DNA of 64,000 nt from Clostridium frigidicarnis (GCF_900111985.1 NZ_FOKI01000001.1:101837-165836), one strand, 5' to 3'; positions 7,416 through 15,049 are shown, numbered from the stretch's first letter. Notes: generated by a model not told the origin, from the letters alone. Made by a program: numbers and translations.

Positions 7416-8285
7416 TTAAGCTATATAATCCTCAAATTTATCACAACTTCTAAAAATCCATTTACTATTTACCCATCTTTGAAGTTGCTTAATATTTTTT
7501 GGTGCATTCCATTTTTCATATATCATCACGTATGGATCATAGTCTAATTCTTTAAGTTTATATATCCTTTCTAAATCCTGTTCTATAGTGGTATTAAAAT
7601 TAGTTAATACATACACTCTAAGTTTTCTAAAGTTAAAATCTAATAATGGTCTAAATTCTTTTAATTTTTCATAAGTCTTAAATTCATAATTGTCCCATGC
7701 GAAATGTAACATTTTTAGTTTTAATTTATTTATCATTTTAGCTTTTTCATCTGTCATAAGCCTTATATCTAACCCTTGCGTAAAATCTACCCATGAATTA
7801 CTATCTATAAGTTGCTGTAATAGTTCTTTCCACTGGGCACAAGCTATTAGATTAGGATCCAAAAGTTTTATTTCTTTTTGACCATTCCAAAACTGATTCA
7901 AATCTGCAACTTTCTTACTGCATTGTCCTTCCTTTTCTGCTACTATGCAAAATTCACATCCTCTCGGGCACCCTCTTGTCAAATACCCATATGCTGTATC
8001 TTTTATATTATAAAGAGAGTAATCTGGGTATTGGTGTTCTATTTCTATAGGCAATTTATTTTGTAAGTCATAGCCTGTACCACCTTTGATTATCTCATCA
8101 GCGTTGACACATGTATCAAAGTCTTTAGTGAAAGTAAATACCTTACTCATATAAACTCTGTCATAGTGCATCATAGGGAAAAACATTTCAACATTATCAC
8201 CTTGCTTTTTATGCCATGCTGATATTTTCATTAAAGCCAAGTTTGGAAAGTTATGTCCATCAACATCAATTAAACCTACCTTCAA
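7416..8285 (-). CDS. Phage-encoded radical SAM protein
   Basis: This 289-residue protein has the radical SAM iron-sulfur motif CxxxCxxC at C106, C110 and C113 (TRGCPRGCEFC). It therefore probably binds a 4Fe-4S cluster and cleaves S-adenosylmethionine. The N-terminus (KVGLIDVDGHNFPNLALMKIS) looks like the Rossmann-type domain of B12-binding radical SAM enzymes but has no DxHxxG cobalamin motif. Similar proteins occur in Firmicute phages, with substrate unknown. It sits in the early operon next to small phage genes. The start is a TTG behind an AGGTGAAGGT site. Confidence 0.8.
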   Translation of the reverse strand: MKVGLIDVDGHNFPNLALMKISAWHKKQGDNVEMFFPMMHYDRVYMSKVFTFTKDFDTCVNADEIIKGGTGYDLQNKLPIEIEHQYPDYSLYNIKDTAYGYLTRGCPRGCEFCIVAEKEGQCSKKVADLNQFWNGQKEIKLLDPNLIACAQWKELLQQLIDSNSWVDFTQGLDIRLMTDEKAKMINKLKLKMLHFAWDNYEFKTYEKLKEFRPLLDFNFRKLRVYVLTNFNTTIEQDLERIYKLKELDYDPYVMIYEKWNAPKNIKQLQRWVNSKWIFRSCDKFEDYIA

Positions 8286-8320
8286 ACCTTCACCTACTTT
8301 CTGTCACCTTATTTACAAAC

Positions 8321-8527
8321 TTAGAATTTTGAACTAATCGGAATTTCCGAATAGTTCCCATACTCAATAATTGTCGCTTTGTACTGACAATTTTCAAGAA
8401 ACTTTTTTGCTTCTTCTGGCTTATCTGTACATAGCCTTAGTCCATTTTCCATTTTCTTTTCAACTAATCCTGAAGCAACTAACTTATTAATTATTTCTGT
8501 ATTTATAGTCATTAATAATTCGTACAT
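8321..8527 (-). CDS. Hypothetical phage protein (68 aa)
   Basis: This small protein has no known domain. Its segment KKMENGLRLCTDKP resembles KLEDGFRLCAEGL in the protein encoded at 8600-8908, so the two may be distant paralogues. An AAAGGAG ribosome site precedes the ATG at 8527. An inverted repeat lies in its leader at 8543-8563. Confidence 0.6.
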   Translation of the reverse strand: MYELLMTINTEIINKLVASGLVEKKMENGLRLCTDKPEEAKKFLENCQYKATIIEYGNYSEIPISSKF

Positions 8528-8542
8528 AAATTCTCCTTTCAA

Positions 8543-8563
8543 CTTGTAAATAATGCTTACAAG
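8543..8563. promoter_or_regulatory. Inverted repeat in the leader of the 68-aa gene
   Basis: CTTGTAA and TTACAAG form a 7-bp inverted repeat with a 7-base spacer, starting 16 bases upstream of the start codon at 8527. It could be an operator or a leader hairpin close to the ribosome site. Confidence 0.35.
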
Positions 8564-8599
8564 TTCGTCTTTTTTACAAAACTCTATTTGTATGATATA

Positions 8600-8908
8600 T
8601 TAACTAATTCCTCTAATTTCTTTATCAAATTTTCTTTTATTATTTACCCCTTCAAATGTTTTATCTATTAACTTGGCTCTTTCTTCATCATTAAGGTTAT
8701 TGAATTGTTCTTGTGTTTCTAATATATAAATTTCTTTAAATTCTCCCTGTATTTCTTCTTTAGTTAAATAAGTTAAATCTACTTGCAAACCTTCGGCACA
8801 AAGCCTAAACCCATCTTCTAATTTTTCTAAATTATATGCTGTATTTGATACCAAAGATTCTACACTACCACCTTCATACATCACTTTTAATGCTTGTTCA
8901 ATATTCAT
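8600..8908 (-). CDS. Hypothetical phage protein (102 aa)
   Basis: No family is recognised. The ATG at 8908 (MNIEQALKVMYEGG) follows an AGGAGG ribosome site; the open frame continues upstream but without one. The N-terminal pattern of a short helix followed by a FRLCAEG strand resembles small phage proteins of unknown function. The C-terminal third is charged and helical. Confidence 0.6.
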   Translation of the reverse strand: MNIEQALKVMYEGGSVESLVSNTAYNLEKLEDGFRLCAEGLQVDLTYLTKEEIQGEFKEIYILETQEQFNNLNDEERAKLIDKTFEGVNNKRKFDKEIRGIS

Positions 8909-8940
8909 ATAAATTCCTCCTAAAGTCTTTGTATTACGAA

Positions 8941-9243
8941 CTATTCTTGTGGCGTTGTATACTTTAATTTTTGACCACAATTAGGGCAATGTTCATAATA
9001 AAGTTCATTAGCTTCATAATCTCCTACAACTTGTTTGCAGTTAGGACATAACATATTAAAATCAATATCATATTCTCCACTAACTCCAATTCCTTTATTA
9101 ACAGTATTAGTATCTACTTCTTTAGAAATTTGTTTTTCCAATGCTTCTATACTTGTCTGAAAAGCATATTTTATTTCAGAACAAATAAATTTACTTTTTA
9201 TTTCCTCTTTCATAATATCTAAAGAATATTTACAATCCCTCAT
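8941..9243 (-). CDS. Phage zinc-ribbon protein
   Basis: The C-terminal half carries two Cys pairs, CPNCKQ and CPNCGQ, about 20 residues apart, which is a classic zinc ribbon. The N-terminal half is helical. The protein is about 100 residues long, and such proteins are common in phage early operons with unknown roles. The ATG at 9243 is preceded by GAGGTG; an in-frame GTG two codons upstream is less likely. Confidence 0.7.
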   Translation of the reverse strand: MRDCKYSLDIMKEEIKSKFICSEIKYAFQTSIEALEKQISKEVDTNTVNKGIGVSGEYDIDFNMLCPNCKQVVGDYEANELYYEHCPNCGQKLKYTTPQE

Positions 9244-9309
9244 TATCACACCTCACTTTAATTGTGTTGTATTTTCTTTTATTAATTTTGCTTCCATATT
9301 TCCCTCAAT

Positions 9310-9552
9310 TTATTTTAATGATTGAATCATCACTTCTTTTTTTAATTCTTTAAGACTTTTAATGTGATTTTCTAGTTCATCAATCTTATCATCAATACAA
9401 TAATTCATTACTGTTGCCATGCTAGTTTTATACAGCATAGAATAATTTCCCATTGAGTCATGTATGTGTTGTTTATCTACACCTACCTTATCAGCTACAT
9501 CTTGATAACTAAATCCAGTTAGTTTTTTGAATTTTTTATAAAGTTCTTTCAT
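9310..9552 (-). CDS. Small helix-turn-helix regulator (paralogue 1)
   Basis: This 80-residue protein has an N-terminal helix-turn-helix (LTGFSYQDVADKVGVDKQHIHD) and a C-terminal coiled coil (DKIDELENHIKSLKELKKE). The protein encoded at 10047-10310 has the same organisation, and both have a TTGACTAAAAT-type promoter-like segment upstream. They are probably paired phage regulators. Which genes they control is unknown. Confidence 0.65.
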   Translation of the reverse strand: MKELYKKFKKLTGFSYQDVADKVGVDKQHIHDSMGNYSMLYKTSMATVMNYCIDDKIDELENHIKSLKELKKEVMIQSLK

Positions 9553-9559
9553 TCAATTA

Positions 9560-9648
9560 CCTTCCTTATTTCTGATTTATTCGTCAATTCATTTTGATTT
9601 ATTATTGATTTTAGTCAATTATTTATGACGTAATATTTACAAATATAG
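9560..9648 (-). promoter_or_regulatory. Promoter-like repeat region upstream of HTH paralogue 1
   Basis: On the minus strand the segment reads GTAAATATTACGTC, then an AT stretch, then TTGACTAAAATCAAT, then a further ATTGAC. A close relative (GTAAATAAGACGTC followed by TTGACTAAAAT) lies at 10371-10401 upstream of the second HTH gene. The shared block of about 30 bases suggests a common promoter/operator. Confidence 0.4.
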
Positions 9649-9655
9649 ATTCATA

Positions 9656-10060
9656 TTAAAACTCTAATAATTTTTGATCCTCATAAATGTTTCCTATGAC
9701 TTCAATTTTATAATCAAAAGATAATGCCCATATAAAAGGTCTTAAATCTTTATCTTTCAAACTCCCTCTTAATCCAAAAGAATAATAATCATACACAACA
9801 ATTTGTATTGATGTTTCCTCACTTGTTAACCTTTTTTTGTTACAATTTTCATAATGTCTTTCAGTAAATTTCACAATATCTCCTTCATAAATTTCTTTTC
9901 CATTTTCGTCTTTTAATCCTGTATATTGCATTAAAATTTCTTCTCCTATGCAACTTGAATTATCATTAGCACTAACCTTATCACCTATAAATCTAAGGCT
10001 ACAAACATCATATATATATTTATGTTTTTTGCACCATGCTCTGAATTTAATCTCTCTCAT
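9656..10060 (-). CDS. YopX family phage protein
   Basis: The protein opens with MREIKFRAWCKKHKYI and contains MQYTGLKDENGKEIYEGDIVKF cut across the usual YopX block, followed by a beta-rich C-terminus ending IEVIGNIYED. These are the hallmarks of YopX, a small protein family common in Firmicute phages with no known function. Its start overlaps the end of the upstream HTH gene by 14 bases, which indicates coupling. Confidence 0.88.
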   Translation of the reverse strand: MREIKFRAWCKKHKYIYDVCSLRFIGDKVSANDNSSCIGEEILMQYTGLKDENGKEIYEGDIVKFTERHYENCNKKRLTSEETSIQIVVYDYYSFGLRGSLKDKDLRPFIWALSFDYKIEVIGNIYEDQKLLEF

Positions 10061-10310
10061 TATTAACCCTCCTTAAAATTTCCTTAAGCTCTTTCAATTC
10101 TCTAATTCTCTTCTCATGTCTTTCTATTTCTTTTGCAAATTCTTTCTCTATAACACAGTTAATGCATACTAGAAATCTTTTAGCTGGTTGTTTTCCTTCA
10201 TCAATCATGTTAAATGCATAATGTAAACCTTGTTTTGTATATCCAGTTAATTTTTCAATTTCTACACCCTTTAAACCAATCTCTTTTTTAAAATCAGAAT
10301 AGCTTTCCAT
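10047..10310 (-). CDS. Small helix-turn-helix regulator (paralogue 2)
   Basis: The 87-residue protein has a helix-turn-helix of the form LKGVEIEKLTGYTKQGLHYAF and a C-terminal coiled coil (ERHEKRIRELKELKE). It matches the layout of the protein at 9310-9552. The ATG at 10310 follows a GAGGGTGG site; six more codons are open upstream. It is followed by, and overlaps, the YopX gene. Confidence 0.65.
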   Translation of the reverse strand: MESYSDFKKEIGLKGVEIEKLTGYTKQGLHYAFNMIDEGKQPAKRFLVCINCVIEKEFAKEIERHEKRIRELKELKEILRRVNNERD

Positions 10311-10370
10311 TCCGCCACCCTCTTTCACCTTTTAAGCTAATTTAGTAATTTCTCTTTACCTTTTCAGTTA

Positions 10371-10401
10371 TTTTAGTCAAATAATTAAGACGTCTTATTT
10401 A
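10371..10401 (-). promoter_or_regulatory. Promoter-like repeat upstream of HTH paralogue 2
   Basis: The minus strand reads GTAAATAAGACGTC followed by TTGACTAAAAT, nearly matching the block upstream of 9552. The GTAAATAAGAC part also recurs (as GTAAATAAGACT) near 10905-10917. Confidence 0.4.
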
Positions 10402-10411
10402 CATTAGATAA

Positions 10412-10888
10412 CTATTCTTCTACTGTATAAAAATAATTCTTGCTAAAATTCACTGTTTTTCCTGTTTCATCAACTATTGAATATTTATCATCATATTCAC
10501 TTACAAGATCATATTCTTTGTTACAAATAATTCTTTTATTATCAAATTGGTCTGTTATCGTTTCCCTTGCTTTTATTTTAAAAATCTCTTCTACTTCTAT
10601 ATCTTCATATTCCTCGTCTATCTTAGTAAAATTAATTCCTTGTTGTTCTTGACCATCTCTAAAAAGGCTTTCGCCTTTTATTAAAGGACATCCATATCCT
10701 TCATAATCTGAATCATTAGCTTTATTCCATGCTATATCATAGGCTATAGATGCGTATTTATCATAACATTCATCTAAATTATGCATATATCTTTCGAAAC
10801 CTTTTATAAATTCCTCATTGATAATACTTTCATCAATTTCTATTTCATATTCCTTTTCTTGAACTACCTTTACTTTAAATTTTTTCAT
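10412..10888 (-). CDS. Hypothetical acidic phage protein (158 aa)
   Basis: The protein begins MKKFKVKVVQEKEYEIEID and is strongly acidic throughout, with no recognised domain. The ATG at 10888 follows an AAAGGGTG ribosome site. The frame is open 14 codons further upstream, but that stretch overlaps the GTAAATAAGACT motif and is unlikely to be coding. Confidence 0.6.
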   Translation of the reverse strand: MKKFKVKVVQEKEYEIEIDESIINEEFIKGFERYMHNLDECYDKYASIAYDIAWNKANDSDYEGYGCPLIKGESLFRDGQEQQGINFTKIDEEYEDIEVEEIFKIKARETITDQFDNKRIICNKEYDLVSEYDDKYSIVDETGKTVNFSKNYFYTVEE

Positions 10889-10931
10889 AATTAACACCCT
10901 TTCAATAGTCTTATTTACGTTATTATTCAAT

Positions 10932-11519
10932 TTACCTTGCTTCTTTTTTACTTACTGTTTTCCCCCTTCTTCTAAACTCCTTAATTAATTCTTTGTTTGA
11001 AAATTCTTTTAACATACTAACTTTTAAATCTTTATATTCAAACCTATCTAATAAATAGTCAACTTGAACATTTAAAACTTCTGCCAATTTATCTAAAACA
11101 TTTATACTTGGATTTTCTTTTTGCCCTAGTTCCAATTGTTGTAAATAAGAAGTTGAAATTTTAATCAACTCAGCTAATTGCTTTTGAGTTAAATTTCTTT
11201 CTTTTCTTAGCTTTTTTATATTTTCCCCTAACATAAGCATTTCCTTTATTTCTTTCACTTCATATCCTAAATTCTCATTAGACTTTGTAATTATTTCTCT
11301 AAGGTCTTCTACTTTATCTTGGGTTACTTCTAATTCTCCTCTTATTACTTTTTCTAAATATACTGTGCTATGCTGTTCAAGTTTATTTAAATCTTTCCTA
11401 GCATTAATTATTTGATCCTTAACCTTTTTTTCTGTTTCCATATTCAAATATATTAATCTACTAACAATAACCCCTACACAAATCGTTAGACTTAAATTTA
11501 AAACTAGTAACATAATCAT
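10932..11519 (-). CDS. Membrane-anchored XRE-family regulator
   Basis: The protein has three parts. A hydrophobic helix lies at residues 3-25, a coiled coil at about 26-90, and an XRE helix-turn-helix at about 95-155 (LRKERNLTQKQLAELIKIS, then SYLQQLE), followed by a basic tail. The ATG at 11519 overlaps the stop of the upstream gene (ATGA), which implies coupled translation of the full form. An internal ATG near 11246, with an AAAGGA site, could produce a soluble repressor consisting of the helix-turn-helix part alone. A membrane-tethered Cro/CI-type protein in a phage early operon is unusual. Confidence 0.7.
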   Translation of the reverse strand: MIMLLVLNLSLTICVGVIVSRLIYLNMETEKKVKDQIINARKDLNKLEQHSTVYLEKVIRGELEVTQDKVEDLREIITKSNENLGYEVKEIKEMLMLGENIKKLRKERNLTQKQLAELIKISTSYLQQLELGQKENPSINVLDKLAEVLNVQVDYLLDRFEYKDLKVSMLKEFSNKELIKEFRRRGKTVSKKEAR

Positions 11520-11899
11520 ATTTGTATAAACTCCTTTCCCATATCCTCGCTTATGGCTTTAAAATTAATAACTGGAATGTCAATCTCGTTCTGTATTAAC
11601 CAATCTAAAATTTCAACATTATATACTTTATTTTTATTTTTAAATTTTTCTCTAAATTCTTTTTCTATTGTGCTATAACCCTTATATACTTTACCTTTGG
11701 TACACTGTTCAGGTGGTTTTTTCTTTATAGATTTTTTTAGTTTCTGGTATTCTTTTTTATCTAGTGTCTTTAACAACCATTTATTAAATCCTTTATGCTT
11801 TATACCTGCCTTTTCTGCTGCTATAGCTTGAGAGCATTTTTCTTTTCTTATGATTTCTAAAGTCTTTTGGTATGCTACAATATTTTTACTTGTATACAT
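11516..11899 (-). CDS. Hypothetical phage DNA-binding-like protein (127 aa)
   Basis: The N-terminal half (QKTLEIIRKEKCSQAIAAEK, then KHKGFNKWL) looks like a homeodomain-type helix-turn-helix. It is followed by a basic linker and a charged C-terminus. No family match can be named. It lies between the helicase loader and the membrane-anchored regulator, and its TGA overlaps the next ATG. Confidence 0.55.
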   Translation of the reverse strand: MYTSKNIVAYQKTLEIIRKEKCSQAIAAEKAGIKHKGFNKWLLKTLDKKEYQKLKKSIKKKPPEQCTKGKVYKGYSTIEKEFREKFKNKNKVYNVEILDWLIQNEIDIPVINFKAISEDMGKEFIQI

Positions 11900-11912
11900 T
11901 TCTAAACCTCCA

Positions 11913-12692
11913 TTACTTTAACCTATAATTATTTTCCTTTCCTTCTATCTCTATAATGTAATCTTTGCACATCTGGTAAATTCTACTTCCTATGCCTTCA
12001 TCAAAATTTAGCATTCTTTCCATGACAAATTCACTCGAAACTATTATTGGTAAACGATTTAAGTACCTATAATTAATAATTTCAAACATAATATTTATAT
12101 CAGATTCATTAATCTTACCCTTATATAGATCATCTATTAGAAGTATTTCAGCTACTTGGTACTTGCTTATAGTTTTCTTATAATATTCTTCATCAGTCAT
12201 ATTTTGCTTTACCTTTGTAATTACATCTCTATAAGGCATGTACACAACCTTGTATCCTTTTTTCATAAAGTTTATTGCTAATGCAATACTAAGGTGGGTC
12301 TTCCCACTTCCAACTTGTCCACATAGCATTATACTATTTTGTTTATTTTTCCTTATCTTCTTAAAGTTTTGAAAATATTCTATAGCTGTCTCTTTTGCTA
12401 CTTTGCTACTGTCATTCCAAGCTTTAAAAGTATTAAATGTTTGGGTTGCTGTTTCTATGTTTATGCCACTATTATTCCATTGTCTTTTAACTATTTCTTT
12501 TTTCAAACACTCGCATTGTTTAAAAGTTGGTTGACTATTTTCATTAGGGATTATTATATAACCCGTATCTTTGCACAATTCACAATTATATAAGGTCGTC
12601 GCACTCAGATTTTCCTGTGAGTTTTGGTTTTGGCACTTTAAATCCTGTGTATTTGCCCTCACCTTGTTTAATATTCTCCCTAGTGCTTCCAT
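11913..12692 (-). CDS. dnaC: DnaC-like helicase loader ATPase
   Basis: This AAA+ ATPase should load the replicative helicase at the phage origin. An N-terminal zinc-binding set (C37, C40, C60, C62) precedes Walker A (GQVGSGKT, residues 125-132) and Walker B (ILLIDDL). The 259-residue length is normal for phage DnaC/DnaI proteins. An AGGAGG site precedes the ATG. The first 107 bases overlap the end of the replisome organiser gene in another frame, an unusually long overlap that ties the two replication genes together. Confidence 0.92.
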   Translation of the reverse strand: MEALGRILNKVRANTQDLKCQNQNSQENLSATTLYNCELCKDTGYIIIPNENSQPTFKQCECLKKEIVKRQWNNSGINIETATQTFNTFKAWNDSSKVAKETAIEYFQNFKKIRKNKQNSIMLCGQVGSGKTHLSIALAINFMKKGYKVVYMPYRDVITKVKQNMTDEEYYKKTISKYQVAEILLIDDLYKGKINESDINIMFEIINYRYLNRLPIIVSSEFVMERMLNFDEGIGSRIYQMCKDYIIEIEGKENNYRLK

Positions 12693-13497
12693 TAGATACC
12701 TCCTTATTGTTATTGTTGTAGTTACCTTCTAATACTTTTATAAAATTGTTAGGCTTTACAAACCAATCAAACGTTATAACCCAACCACGATCATTTTGTC
12801 CTTTCAAAAATGGTCTAGTTTTTACATTTTCTATTGCAAGTAAAATATTTTCTAAACCATATTCTTTTATCCTAGCATTAAGCATGGTGTATCTATTAGT
12901 ACCATAATTGATAGATACTAATTTATTAAGATTTAAAGAGTTCCATTTATCAATAATAGGTTGCAACTTGTTGTTACTAACTATATCTTTAGATATAGCA
13001 CCTTCTTTCTCTATCTTTATATCTATCTCTTTCTCTAACTCTATCTCTATCTCTATCTCTGGTGGATGTTCGTCCGACATTTGTCCGGACACTTGTCCAA
13101 TTAATAATGTATTATTTTTCTCTGCTTCTATTTTCTTCCTATACTCTCTCTTTCTATCTCCTTCAGAACTACTTTTGCCTATAAAGTTTTGTATATCAAG
13201 CATATATATTGCACCATTATCCAATATTTCTATTAAACCTAAATCTTTAAATATACTTAATGCCTTTTCTACTATTACGCTATTATGACCAGTTATTGTT
13301 GCAATCATTTTTGGATTGTAAGGAATATGATCCTTAAATACAAGCTTACCGTTATTTTTTAAAGACTTAAGATATAACTTCATTAGTATGTCAGAATACA
13401 TATAGCCATTTTCCATACTTTGCAATAATTTTATATCCTCAGTATCATAGAAATTATCTTTAATCTTAAGGTAGTAATATTTCTTATTATCAGCCAT
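12586..13497 (-). CDS. Phage replisome organiser
   Basis: The N-terminal region (KKYYYLKIKDNFYDTEDIK, then NGYMYSDILMKLYLKSLKN) is the phage replisome organiser winged-helix domain, which binds the origin. The C-terminal part (IDKWNSLNLNKL..., then RPFLKGQNDRGWVITFDWF) is the usual helicase-loader interaction domain. The linker is a low-complexity Glu/Ile/Lys repeat encoded by a TCTCTA microsatellite, next to iteron-like repeats at about 13068-13100. An AGGTGA site precedes the ATG at 13497. Confidence 0.9.
   Translation of the reverse strand: MADNKKYYYLKIKDNFYDTEDIKLLQSMENGYMYSDILMKLYLKSLKNNGKLVFKDHIPYNPKMIATITGHNSVIVEKALSIFKDLGLIEILDNGAIYMLDIQNFIGKSSSEGDRKREYRKKIEAEKNNTLLIGQVSGQMSDEHPPEIEIEIELEKEIDIKIEKEGAISKDIVSNNKLQPIIDKWNSLNLNKLVSINYGTNRYTMLNARIKEYGLENILLAIENVKTRPFLKGQNDRGWVITFDWFVKPNNFIKVLEGNYNNNNKEVSNGSTRENIKQGEGKYTGFKVPKPKLTGKSECDDLI
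13007..13100. other. Candidate phage replication origin within the organiser gene
   Basis: Here the minus strand has three iteron-like units (GGACAAGTGTCC, GGACAAATGTC, GGACGAAC) at about 13068-13100. They lie beside a run of about 50 bases of CTATCT-type hexanucleotides. In Firmicute phages of this type the origin often lies inside the initiator gene. The repeats also encode SGQ-type residues, so a coding origin of the pattern cannot be excluded. Confidence 0.45.
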
Positions 13498-13501
13498 TAA
13501 A

Positions 13502-13654
13502 TCACCTCATATCTACTAATAAGAAAATTAATACAGGAACTAGGCAGATAATACCCGCACCCCATTTTAATTCTTGGCTTGGCTTCTTCTCCACGTTATT
13601 CATACAGATTATTATTAGCGTTAATACCACTAAAGTACTGTATAGCCTTAACAT
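13502..13654 (-). CDS. Small phage membrane protein (50 aa)
   Basis: The frame starts MLRLYSTLVVLTLIII and ends at a TGA at 13502. It has two hydrophobic helices separated by a basic loop (NNVEKKPSQELK). A GGAGG ribosome site precedes the ATG. Its start overlaps the stop of the upstream 42-aa frame (TAATG), and its end overlaps the ribosome site of the replisome organiser, so all three are likely coupled. Confidence 0.6.
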   Translation of the reverse strand: MLRLYSTLVVLTLIIICMNNVEKKPSQELKWGAGIICLVPVLIFLLVDMR

Positions 13655-13782
13655 TATTCTTCCTCCATAATTTCATGTACTATTTTTAACCATCTATCAG
13701 TTTGCTCTATTGCTTCTTCATCACTGCAATTCAAGAACCTTTTAGTAACTTCAACTAACATCTTCTTTATTTCCTCATTCAT
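13654..13782 (-). CDS. Small acidic phage protein (42 aa)
   Basis: This 42-residue helical, acidic protein (begins MNEEIKKMLVEV) is open from 13782 to a TAA that overlaps the next start. An AAAGGAG site lies upstream, with GTG and ATG as adjacent possible starts. No function is recognised. Confidence 0.5.
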   Translation of the reverse strand: MNEEIKKMLVEVTKRFLNCSDEEAIEQTDRWLKIVHEIMEEE

Positions 13783-13801
13783 CACTCATTATTCTCCTTT
13801 A

Positions 13802-13972
13802 CTATATAATTTTTTCTAAATATTTCTTATTTAAACTTTGATTTTCATTACTTAGCGGAGTTACAAAAACTCCTATATTAATTTTTACTTTTTTGCATTC
13901 TTCTTTAAATTGTTCCATAGTGTAAATACCATGAGAGTTTAGATATTCCCAAGCTTTTTTCATATCGTTCAT
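13802..13972 (-). CDS. Hypothetical phage protein (56 aa)
   Basis: This small protein (MNDMKKAWEYLNSHGIYTMEQF) has an N-terminal helical segment. The ATG at 13972 is chosen over one 10 codons upstream because AGGAGG lies about 10 bases before it. It follows the antirepressor gene; the longer upstream form would overlap that gene by 11 bases. Confidence 0.55.
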   Translation of the reverse strand: MNDMKKAWEYLNSHGIYTMEQFKEECKKVKINIGVFVTPLSNENQSLNKKYLEKII

Positions 13973-13991
13973 AGTGGGATTTCCTCCTAGA

Positions 13992-14747
13992 TCACATTGC
14001 AATTTGATTATTTAGTAAAGTTATTTCATTTTCTAATATATAAGGCAATTTATATTCTTCTATTATTAGATAAGCTTTTTCTAAATTACCTCTCTTTATA
14101 GCTTTATAACTCTTAAGCCCAAACTGTCTCTTAACTTCTTTTTGCATATCTGCAAATACTCTTCCTCTTAAAGACCTATCTTCATAAGCTATTGATGGTT
14201 TGCCACCCATCATTTTAATTACTTTTTGCTTTATTGCATTTTGTAGTTCATCGCATTCAATATTGAATAAAGGAGAATTTACTTTAATATTAGTTATATC
14301 TTCCTTAATATCTTTAATATCTTGCTCATGCTCCTCGATAACTTGATACTGAAGTCTTAATTGTTCTAGCGGCGTAAGCTGTTTAACTAAGATTCCTTGC
14401 TCCATTTGATTGAATTTCTTAACATATTTAGCGGTAAACAAGATACCTTTTGTGCCCTGTTGTTTATTCCCTAACACTTCACAACCCATTTTAGTTACTA
14501 GATAACATTTATTATTTTTACCAGTTGTGTCTTTGTAACTATCTTCTATAAAATAATCGCTTACCCCAAGTTTGTTGTCAGATAAAACTTGGATAATTCC
14601 AAGGCTTTTTCCATCTTTTGAACCTTCAATATCTCTCAATACTTGCCAATGTTCTTTTTCTAACATTTCAGCGACCTCTCTACTATCTAAAGTTACTGGG
14701 TTCCTATTAAATCCTTCTGTTTGTGCTCGCACTATTTCTTTTAACAT
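13992..14747 (-). CDS. Phage antirepressor, Rha N-domain plus ORF6C C-domain
   Basis: The N-terminal half (VTLDSREVAEMLEKEHWQVLRDI, cut here to its core) is the Rha regulatory domain. The C-terminal part (FGLKSYKAIKRGNLEKAYLI) is the ORF6C domain, with a coiled-coil linker between them. Such two-domain proteins act as antirepressors or early regulators in phages of Gram-positive bacteria. The length of 251 residues is normal. It is among the first genes of the leftward operon, where an antirepressor would be made immediately on induction. Confidence 0.85.
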   Translation of the reverse strand: MLKEIVRAQTEGFNRNPVTLDSREVAEMLEKEHWQVLRDIEGSKDGKSLGIIQVLSDNKLGVSDYFIEDSYKDTTGKNNKCYLVTKMGCEVLGNKQQGTKGILFTAKYVKKFNQMEQGILVKQLTPLEQLRLQYQVIEEHEQDIKDIKEDITNIKVNSPLFNIECDELQNAIKQKVIKMMGGKPSIAYEDRSLRGRVFADMQKEVKRQFGLKSYKAIKRGNLEKAYLIIEEYKLPYILENEITLLNNQIAM

Positions 14748-14748
14748 A

Positions 14749-14841
14749 TTATTTACCCCCTAATTTTGTTTTTAATAAATTTTTGTAAGCTTTCTCTAGT
14801 TCTTTGTTGGCTTTATATTTGTTAAGATTTATCACTTTCAT
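14749..14841 (-). CDS. Very small basic phage protein (30 aa)
   Basis: A 30-residue frame (MKVINLNKYKANKELEKAY and a Lys-rich end) has a clear AAAGGAG ribosome site before the ATG at 14841. It ends one base before the antirepressor ATG. It may be a leader peptide or a true microprotein; the good ribosome site argues against chance. Confidence 0.45.
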   Translation of the reverse strand: MKVINLNKYKANKELEKAYKNLLKTKLGGK

Positions 14842-14851
14842 GTTTACTCCT

Positions 14852-15049
14852 TTAGTTCTTCAGTAAATTTTCTATTGGTATTTGTAAGTAATCAGCTATA
14901 TTTTTAACTATATATACTGAAGGATTCTTTTTCACATTGTTTACTATCTCATTCAAATAAGACACTGAAACTTCACTTCCTAAAGCTATTGAAGATATAG
15001 TCAAATTTCTTTCGCTTGCTATCTGCTTAATTCTGTCACCTATGGTCAT
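14852..15049 (-). CDS. Cro-like XRE-family regulator
   Basis: This 65-residue single-domain helix-turn-helix protein has the pattern RIKQIASERNLTISSIALGS followed by SVSYLNEIV, ending in a LQIPIENLL helix typical of XRE proteins. It lies in the leftward operon opposite the CI-like repressor, the usual place of a Cro protein, so lytic regulation is inferred. It is preceded by a long non-coding leader with repeats and a hairpin. Confidence 0.8.
   Translation of the reverse strand: MTIGDRIKQIASERNLTISSIALGSEVSVSYLNEIVNNVKKNPSVYIVKNIADYLQIPIENLLKN

Noticed and set aside
13007..13063. CTATCT microsatellite as an independent repeat element
   Set aside because: It is in frame inside the replisome organiser and encodes its charged linker; it is kept only as part of the origin candidate.
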